Assembly: GCA_003242205.1 (NCBI GenBank)
Contig: QGUR01000154.1
Span: forward strand, 1-10,516
Length of the DNA stretch: 10,516 bases
Source: Chloroflexota bacterium
GTDB taxonomy: Bacteria; Chloroflexota; Anaerolineae; Aggregatilineales; Phototrophicaceae
Direction: 5' to 3'
Shown: piece after piece, positions 7,012 through 10,516 of the stretch
Numbering within the stretch: position 1 is the stretch's first letter
Layout of the letters: each line of letters opens with the position of its first letter
Position numbers and translations under genes: made by a program
The notes under the pieces: model-generated
Told to the model about the DNA's origin: nothing
What the model saw: only the letters and a program-made list of their open reading frames with translations
Databases searched by the model: none

Positions 7012-7084
7012 GTGCCTGTAGCTCAGCGGATAGAGCGTCTGCCTACGGAGCAGAAAGTCGGGGGTTCGAATCCCTCCAGGCACG
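7012..7084 (+). tRNA. tRNA-Arg (anticodon ACG)
   Basis: All arms fold. The 7-pair acceptor is GTGCCTG (7012-7018) with CAGGCAC (7077-7083). The D stem is GCTC/GAGC with loop AGCGGATA. The anticodon stem is TCTGC/GCAGA around loop CTACGGA, with ACG at 7045-7047. A 5-base variable loop follows, then a T arm GGGGG/CCCTC (one G-T pair) around TTCGAAT. The discriminator is G and CCA is not encoded. After A-to-I editing of position 34 it should read CGU, CGC and CGA. It has its own promoter and a terminator close behind. Confidence 0.97.
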
Positions 7085-7096
7085 CAGGACCGAAAT

Positions 7097-7121
7097 AAAA
7101 CCCGCGTCTCGCGGGTTTTTT
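7097..7121. terminator. Bidirectional terminator between tRNA-Arg and the TetR gene
   Basis: CCCGCG (7101-7106) and CGCGGG (7110-7115) pair around TCT. The flanking AAAA on the left and TTTTTT on the right extend the stem or provide U tracts in both directions. It can end the tRNA transcript on the plus strand and the TetR transcript (stop at 7130) on the minus strand. Confidence 0.85.
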
Positions 7122-7129
7122 GTTTCCTC

Positions 7130-7774
7130 TCAGTTGTTGCGCCGCGCCTGCCGGAGCCTGTCCTCAACCGGCGCAATCAATTCGCCTACGTCGAAGTCGG
7201 TCTGCACCGCGCCAAGCGTCAGCCGCATAAACTGCGCCGCCATGTATTCCGGCGGGTGGCGCAACTGGTTTGATACCCACCAGCGCGTCACTCCCAGAAA
7301 GGCCGCGCTCATGAAACTGATGAACAGATCGGGCGGCGTCAGCATGTCCTCGACTCGCCCGCCGGCGCTCGAAAGCCAGCGCATGCCGATGGCCTCGATA
7401 TGCGCCTGCATCTGTTGCAGATAGGGCGCGAGGCTGCGTTCTTCCAGCATCACCCGGTAAAACTCCGCGTGCCGGGCCACATGCTCGAACAGGAAAACGA
7501 ACAGCGAATAGATTTCTACTCCGCGCGATGACGGAAGCAGCGGCGGCGCAGTCTCCAGTTCCTGCAGCACATCGTGAATGATCTGTTGCAGCAGGTCTTC
7601 CTTGTCGCGATAGTGCAGATAAAACGTCGCCCGGCTCAGGCCCGCCTGATTGGTCAGGTGTTGTACCGTGATCGCCTCGTAACCGCGCACCGGGATCAGC
7701 GCCATCATGGCGTCGCGCAGCATCTGGCGGGTGCGAACGACGCGCGGGTCTAGTCGCTGGCGTTTACTGGACAT
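7130..7774 (-). CDS. TetR/AcrR-family transcriptional regulator
   Basis: The 214-residue protein has a classical TetR N-terminal DNA-binding domain. A first helix RTRQMLRDAMMALI (14-27) precedes the helix-turn-helix at about 36-55 (ITVQHLTNQAGLSRATFYLHY), followed by KEDLLQQII. The remaining 150 residues form the helical ligand-binding and dimer domain, whose ligand cannot be predicted. The gene is divergent from the cytochrome P450 gene, with 129 bases between the start codons, the usual layout for a repressor controlling itself and the neighbouring oxidase. The ATG at 7774 has GAGG only four bases upstream and a predicted transcription start about 12 bases away, so the leader is very short. 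An alternative promoter further up cannot be excluded. Confidence 0.92.
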   Translation of the reverse strand: MSSKRQRLDPRVVRTRQMLRDAMMALIPVRGYEAITVQHLTNQAGLSRATFYLHYRDKEDLLQQIIHDVLQELETAPPLLPSSRGVEIYSLFVFLFEHVARHAEFYRVMLEERSLAPYLQQMQAHIEAIGMRWLSSAGGRVEDMLTPPDLFISFMSAAFLGVTRWWVSNQLRHPPEYMAAQFMRLTLGAVQTDFDVGELIAPVEDRLRQARRNN

Positions 7775-7790
7775 ATGGCCTCGCTATGTC
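7770..7790. promoter_or_regulatory. Candidate TetR operator over the tetR start
   Basis: GACATA (7770-7775) and TATGTC (7785-7790) are perfect inverted repeats separated by nine bases. The dyad spans the start codon and predicted transcription start of the TetR gene, so binding there could block its own transcription. It shares GGACA and TATGTC blocks with the dyad in front of the P450 gene. Confidence 0.4.
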
Positions 7791-7791
7791 A

Positions 7792-7820
7792 ATTACTCGA
7801 CACGTTCAGCAAAAATTCAA
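7792..7820 (-). promoter_or_regulatory. Candidate promoter of the TetR gene
   Basis: On the minus strand TTGAAT (7820-7815) and AGTAAT (7797-7792) are separated by exactly 17 bases. The start would fall near 7785-7787, on the operator-like dyad. Confidence 0.4.
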
Positions 7821-7849
7821 TTTAAGTGTGGCTGTTGTGGCTTTATACT
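7821..7849 (+). promoter_or_regulatory. Candidate promoter of the cytochrome P450 gene
   Basis: TATACT (7844-7849, five of six consensus bases) is a good -10; 17 bases upstream lies TTTAAG (7821-7826), a weak -35 that may need help or reflect low basal activity. Transcription would start near 7856, inside the dyad at 7855-7865. Confidence 0.45.
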
Positions 7850-7854
7850 TTATG

Positions 7855-7865
7855 GACAATATGTC
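7855..7865. promoter_or_regulatory. Candidate TetR operator at the P450 transcription start
   Basis: GACA (7855-7858) and TGTC (7862-7865) are inverted around ATA and lie just downstream of the P450 -10. The longer block GGACAATATGTC resembles GGACATATG over the TetR start. Confidence 0.35.
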
Positions 7866-7903
7866 TAGAAAGCAACAACCGGAAGGCGGAGGTAACCGGC
7901 ACT

Positions 7904-9169
7904 ATGGAGCGGGAACTGGAATATCTGAGCGAACGTGAAGCTGCGTCTGAATGCCCCGCCGGGAACGAGCGCCGGGCGACGCCCAGAGACCTGCCGCTTT
8001 CACGCGAACGTATCACCATCGACGAAAAGGGCGTCTGGCATATCCACGGCTACGACGAAGCGCGACAAATTCTGCGAAGCGAGCTGGTGAAGCAGGCCGG
8101 GTTTATGGCGGAGCGTGTGTTGCACGATGAGGGTTCCCTGCTCAAAAACCCGCCGATTCTCTATCTGGAAGGCGACGAGCATCACCGTATGCGCCGGGAA
8201 ACCAACCGGTTTTTCACCGCCACCGTCACCGACAGGCAATATCGCGATTTCATGGACGCCTTCAGCGACGAGCTGGTGGAACGGCTGAAGCAGCAGCGGC
8301 GCGCCGCGCTGGACGACCTGACGATGGAAATGGCGGTTCGCGTGGCGGCGCAGATCGTTGGGTTGACCGATAGCCTTCTGCCGGGCCTGAAGGGACGGTT
8401 GAGCGGCATCCTCGACATGGCGACGCAGTTGAGCGATGACGCGCCGAAAATCCTCAACCTGATCCTGAGCCAGAAGGCGCTGCTGTTGTTCCTGCTGCTG
8501 GACGTCAAGCCATCGATTCGCGTCCGGCGCAAGCAGCCGCGGAACGACGTCATTTCCTATCTCATTGGCCGTGGCTACAGCGACATCGAAATTCTGACCG
8601 AGTGCGTGGTATATGGCGTGGCGGGCATGGCGACGACGCGCGAATTCATCGCCGTCGCGCTGTGGCACCTGCTGGAACGTCCGCATCTGCGCCAGCGCAT
8701 GTTGGAAGGCGAGCAGCAGGAACGCTACGCCATTCTGCACGAAATCCTGCGGCTGGAGCCGGTTGTCGGGCATCTCCTGCGGCGAACGACGCAGGACATC
8801 GAGATCGACAGCCATGGCCGGACGGTCACGATACCGGCGGGCACGCTGGTGGACCTGAACATCTACGCCGCGAATGCCGATCCCGCCATGGCGGGCGAAA
8901 ATGCGTTGTCCGTGTGCCCGATGCGCCCGCTGCATTCCGAGCTGGGCAAGGTTCCGGAACCGGTGCTGAGCTTCGGCGATGGGTATCACCGCTGCCCCGG
9001 CGCGTTCGTCGCCATTCAGGAAAGCGACATTCTGCTCCGCAAACTGCTGGCGATTGAGACGCTGCGGATCGAGCGCGAGCCGGACATTCGTTTCAGCGAC
9101 GTCGTCAAGGGCTATGAACTGCGGAATTTCCGCATCGTGGTCGATGAACCGGCGGGCAGACCGGCCTAA
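7904..9169 (+). CDS. Cytochrome P450 monooxygenase
   Basis: The 421-residue soluble P450 has all core elements: a C-helix H-x3-R (H93, R97), an I-helix segment AGMATT at 240-245, the K-helix ExxR at 280-283 (E280, R283) and the heme loop FGDGYHRCPG at 357-366, with C364 as the iron ligand. It would hydroxylate or otherwise oxidise an unknown small molecule in the cytoplasm using external electron-transfer partners; no ferredoxin or reductase gene is next to it. In the I helix the acidic residue usually before the conserved Thr (as D251 in P450cam) is Ala243, while T244 is kept. The start is placed at the ATG at 7904 because GGAGGT (7888-7893) lies ten bases upstream; a longer frame from a GTG at 7826 would run through the likely promoter and operator. 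The divergent TetR gene is its probable regulator. Confidence 0.92.
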   Translation: MERELEYLSEREAASECPAGNERRATPRDLPLSRERITIDEKGVWHIHGYDEARQILRSELVKQAGFMAERVLHDEGSLLKNPPILYLEGDEHHRMRRETNRFFTATVTDRQYRDFMDAFSDELVERLKQQRRAALDDLTMEMAVRVAAQIVGLTDSLLPGLKGRLSGILDMATQLSDDAPKILNLILSQKALLLFLLLDVKPSIRVRRKQPRNDVISYLIGRGYSDIEILTECVVYGVAGMATTREFIAVALWHLLERPHLRQRMLEGEQQERYAILHEILRLEPVVGHLLRRTTQDIEIDSHGRTVTIPAGTLVDLNIYAANADPAMAGENALSVCPMRPLHSELGKVPEPVLSFGDGYHRCPGAFVAIQESDILLRKLLAIETLRIEREPDIRFSDVVKGYELRNFRIVVDEPAGRPA

Positions 9170-9187
9170 TCCGCGCCTGCCCGCCGG
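9149..9187 (+). terminator. Stem-loop at the end of the P450 gene
   Basis: A perfect 11-base inverted repeat, CCGGCGGGCAG (9149-9159) and CTGCCCGCCGG (9177-9187), encloses the P450 stop codon in a 17-base loop. What follows (GCTGTATTTCC) is only mildly T-rich, so termination may be inefficient or work by another route. It could also act for the convergent gene ending at 9254. Confidence 0.5.
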
Positions 9188-9247
9188 GCTGTATTTCCAC
9201 TGCGCCAGCATGACGCCCCCGACGGCGTGGTGGAGATAAGGGTGTGG

Positions 9248-9277
9248 CCGGTTTCAAGCGGCGATGACCGGTTTCAA
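9248..9277. repeat. Short direct repeat at the end of the winged-helix gene
   Basis: CCGGTTTCAA occurs at 9248-9257 and again at 9268-9277, a 20-base period. The right copy codes for the end of the winged-helix protein and the left copy overlaps its stop, so it may be a small tandem duplication. Confidence 0.4.
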
Positions 9278-10324
9278 CCCCAGAAATTCCGCATACCGGC
9301 CGGCGGCGGAGGCCAATGCGTCACGCTCGGCGTCGCTGAGGGGGCGGAATGGCACGAACCGGATTTCAACCGCATCTTTTTTCAGCGTGCGGTGCCAGTA
9401 GCCAACCACCTCGCCGTTCAGCACCATCGCGCCGCCATAGAGCAGCGTTTTTGCCGGCTCCAGATTTGCCGGATCAAGCTCGACGCTGTGATCCTTATAG
9501 GCGATTGTGTATTCGTCGAACGGCGGCAGCAGCAGAGCGATGGGCGGCATGTCCGTAACGGGCGGCATGGACGCGGCGTGATAATAGTGCTTGCCATCGA
9601 TGACAGTTTCGGCGATCTGGTCCTTCAGCATGGCCAGCCCGGCTTTTGCATCGGCGACTGTCAGGCCCGACCACCACGTAAAGTCCTTGATCTGCGCCGG
9701 GCCGTGGCTGGTGAAATAGCGCCGGACCAGCTCGGCCAGTGCCTCGTCGCGTTCCAGCCGGCGGGGGTGTGGCGCGCGCTCGTCGACCAGCATGTAGGTG
9801 AACTGCTTGCCGCGCCGGGGGCCGCTGCAGACGACCAGATCCAGTTCCACCCGAAACATGATGTACGCCAGTCGCTGGCCTTTGGCCTCAATGCCAACCT
9901 GAGCCAGCACCTCGCTGATCTCATTGCGCGTCAACGAGCGGCCGCCTTCCAGCGCGCGCACAATCGCGTCCCGGCTGCGCGCGTAAACGCCGTCATCCAC
10001 TTCCAGCCGCCGGTACATGGTCCCATTCTGGCGATGGACACGGGGAGCGGTCAGTTCCTGCATCCAGCGAATGTCCTCTGCCAGAACGAAGTGCCACGTG
10101 GGCCGCATGACATGCGTGCGTAGAATCCGCCCGTCTGCGAAGACCTGCTCGACCGCCGCTTCGTTGAAGCCGTTCAGCCGCAGCGCGAGGCCCCACAGCG
10201 CGAACGGAAATTCCTGTGCCTGCACCGCGCCCAGCCAGCGCACAACATCTTCCGGGCTGTCGCAGGATTTCATCATAAGTTGCTGGTTCTGCAACCGCTG
10301 GTAGGCAATCGCTCGATTGACCAC
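9254..10324 (-). CDS. AlkZ/HTH_42-type winged-helix DNA-binding protein, possible DNA glycosylase
   Basis: The 356-residue protein matches the bacterial winged-helix DNA-binding family that includes the DNA glycosylases AlkZ and YcaQ (HTH_42). An N-terminal segment has the Q-x-Q motif (Q35-A-Q37 in LGAVQAQEFPFALWGLALR), which in AlkZ enzymes contributes to base excision. RTHVMRPTWHFV follows at 69-80, then helical winged-helix units. HGPAQIKDFTWWSGL sits at 207-221 and a C-terminal part with LLPPFDEYTIAY (265-276) and NGEVVGYW (303-310). AlkZ removes bulky or cross-linked alkylated bases made by self-produced genotoxins, while relatives repair broader alkylation damage; which applies here is unknown, and no toxin cluster is next to it. 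The start is a GTG with a strong GGAGG (10337-10333) eight bases upstream. It converges with the P450 gene, 84 bases away, and appears to be a single-gene unit. Confidence 0.85.
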   Translation of the reverse strand: MVNRAIAYQRLQNQQLMMKSCDSPEDVVRWLGAVQAQEFPFALWGLALRLNGFNEAAVEQVFADGRILRTHVMRPTWHFVLAEDIRWMQELTAPRVHRQNGTMYRRLEVDDGVYARSRDAIVRALEGGRSLTRNEISEVLAQVGIEAKGQRLAYIMFRVELDLVVCSGPRRGKQFTYMLVDERAPHPRRLERDEALAELVRRYFTSHGPAQIKDFTWWSGLTVADAKAGLAMLKDQIAETVIDGKHYYHAASMPPVTDMPPIALLLPPFDEYTIAYKDHSVELDPANLEPAKTLLYGGAMVLNGEVVGYWHRTLKKDAVEIRFVPFRPLSDAERDALASAAGRYAEFLGLKPVIAA

Positions 10325-10378
10325 GGGGTTTACCTCCGCCTGTTCCCATAATCTGAGACTAAGAGGATACTCAGGACA

Positions 10379-10393
10379 AAATAGGCCCTATTT
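10379..10393. repeat. 15-base palindrome upstream of the winged-helix gene
   Basis: AAATAGG (10379-10385) and CCTATTT (10387-10393) are perfect inverted repeats around a single C. It lies about 55 bases before the winged-helix start, where a repressor site could be, and just left of the mobile-element-like end. No clear promoter hexamer pair accompanies it. Confidence 0.35.
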
Positions 10394-10404
10394 ACCACAA
10401 AATA

Positions 10405-10516
10405 CAGCGCGAAAGCCCCCAGCTTTAGCTGTGGGGATGAAGCGCTGCCCCCTCTGAAAACCGAACGCTTGTTTCGTTAGATAGCCTCCTGCTACATAAT
10501 GGGGTTATGGCTAAGC
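10405..10516 (-). mobile_element. Probable right end of an IS200/IS605-type (TnpB) element, truncated by window
   Basis: Read on the minus strand this region ends in a two-tier hairpin. An outer stem CAGCGC/GCGCTG (10447-10442 with 10410-10405) and an internal loop (TTCAT against CTTTC) enclose an inner stem of CCCC and CAGC pairing with GCTG and GGGG around TAAA, with one bulged base. CTTCATCCCCAC, a short stem, then GGGGGCTTTC is the pattern I recall from right ends of IS200/IS605 elements, where it is also the 3' end of the omega RNA. A second hairpin, CATAA/TTATG, lies at 10495-10509. One minus-strand frame is open from the window edge for 29 codons to a TAA in the hairpin loop (10427-10425) and could be the end of tnpB, but it is too short to recognise. 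The element would extend to the right. Confidence 0.42.

Noticed and set aside
6832..7176. Minus-strand frame of 114 codons across the tRNA, with a GIRTPDFLLRRQ-like stretch
   Set aside because: This is the antisense translation of the tRNA-Arg gene, a well-known false protein seen in many databases; the rest of the frame is not protein-like.
6996..7424. Plus-strand frame of 142 codons with CSSADRASAYGAESRGFES near its start
   Set aside because: This is the sense translation of the tRNA followed by the antisense of the TetR gene; the motif is a familiar tRNA artefact.
7786..7791. Perfect TTGACA on the minus strand near the TetR gene as a -35 box
   Set aside because: It lies only about 11 bases before the start codon, too close to act as the promoter of this gene; part of it belongs to the inverted repeat.
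7826..7903. N-terminal extension of the P450 from a GTG
   Set aside because: The extra 26 codons overlap the candidate -10 and operator dyad and have no ribosome binding site, while the ATG at 7904 has GGAGGT upstream.
8000..9211. Minus-strand frame of 403 codons opposite the P450 gene
   Set aside because: The plus strand here encodes a complete P450 with all core motifs; the antisense frame is rich in Gln, Arg and Ala and shows no recognisable family.
9227..10123. Plus-strand frame of 298 codons opposite the winged-helix gene
   Set aside because: It is the antisense of a clearly recognisable HTH_42 protein with its own Shine-Dalgarno sequence.

Overview
The window looks like a chromosomal stretch of a fairly GC-rich bacterium, most likely a Chloroflexota (Anaerolineae-like) member. 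This is an inference. It rests mainly on the membrane glycosyltransferase with a C-terminal beta-sandwich extension, a layout I associate with that phylum, together with the general gene style. No rRNA or other decisive marker is present. Most genes are ordinary housekeeping or accessory genes in short transcription units. Both window edges hold the least ordinary DNA.

Layout, left to right: (1) The 3' end of an ADP-ribosyltransferase-fold protein (cut by the window start) overlaps a 72-residue Cys/His-containing small protein; a GC hairpin follows. This block is visibly poorer in GC than its right-hand neighbours. (2) A plus-strand pair: a GT39/ArnT-like integral membrane glycosyltransferase and a MoaB/MogA-type molybdopterin protein. 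(3) Convergent to these, a minus-strand protein joining TPR-like helices to two zinc-ribbon modules. (4) A minus-strand four-gene unit, azlC-azlD-trmO-cupin, with short gaps or overlaps and a good intrinsic terminator at its end. It encodes a branched-chain amino-acid exporter, a tRNA t6A37 methyltransferase homologue and a small cupin. The azlC start is best placed at a TTG codon behind a strong Shine-Dalgarno sequence. (5) A tRNA-Arg(ACG) with its own promoter and a bidirectional terminator. (6) A divergent TetR regulator / cytochrome P450 pair, whose shared intergenic region carries promoter-like hexamers and GACA/TGTC dyads near both predicted transcription starts. (7) A minus-strand AlkZ/HTH_42-type winged-helix protein carrying the QxQ motif of DNA glycosylases of that family. 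(8) At the right edge, a 43-nt two-tier hairpin resembling the right end / omega-RNA 3' end of an IS200/IS605 (TnpB) element that would extend beyond the window.

How the genes work together: the TetR protein probably controls itself and the P450; azlC and azlD form one two-subunit exporter; trmO and the cupin are probably co-transcribed with azlCD without an obvious shared pathway. I do not see a clearly new multi-gene system. The best leads are the ADP-ribosyltransferase/small-protein pair at the left edge, the mobile-element-like hairpin at the right edge, the TetR-P450 regulatory region, and the TPR/zinc-ribbon protein.
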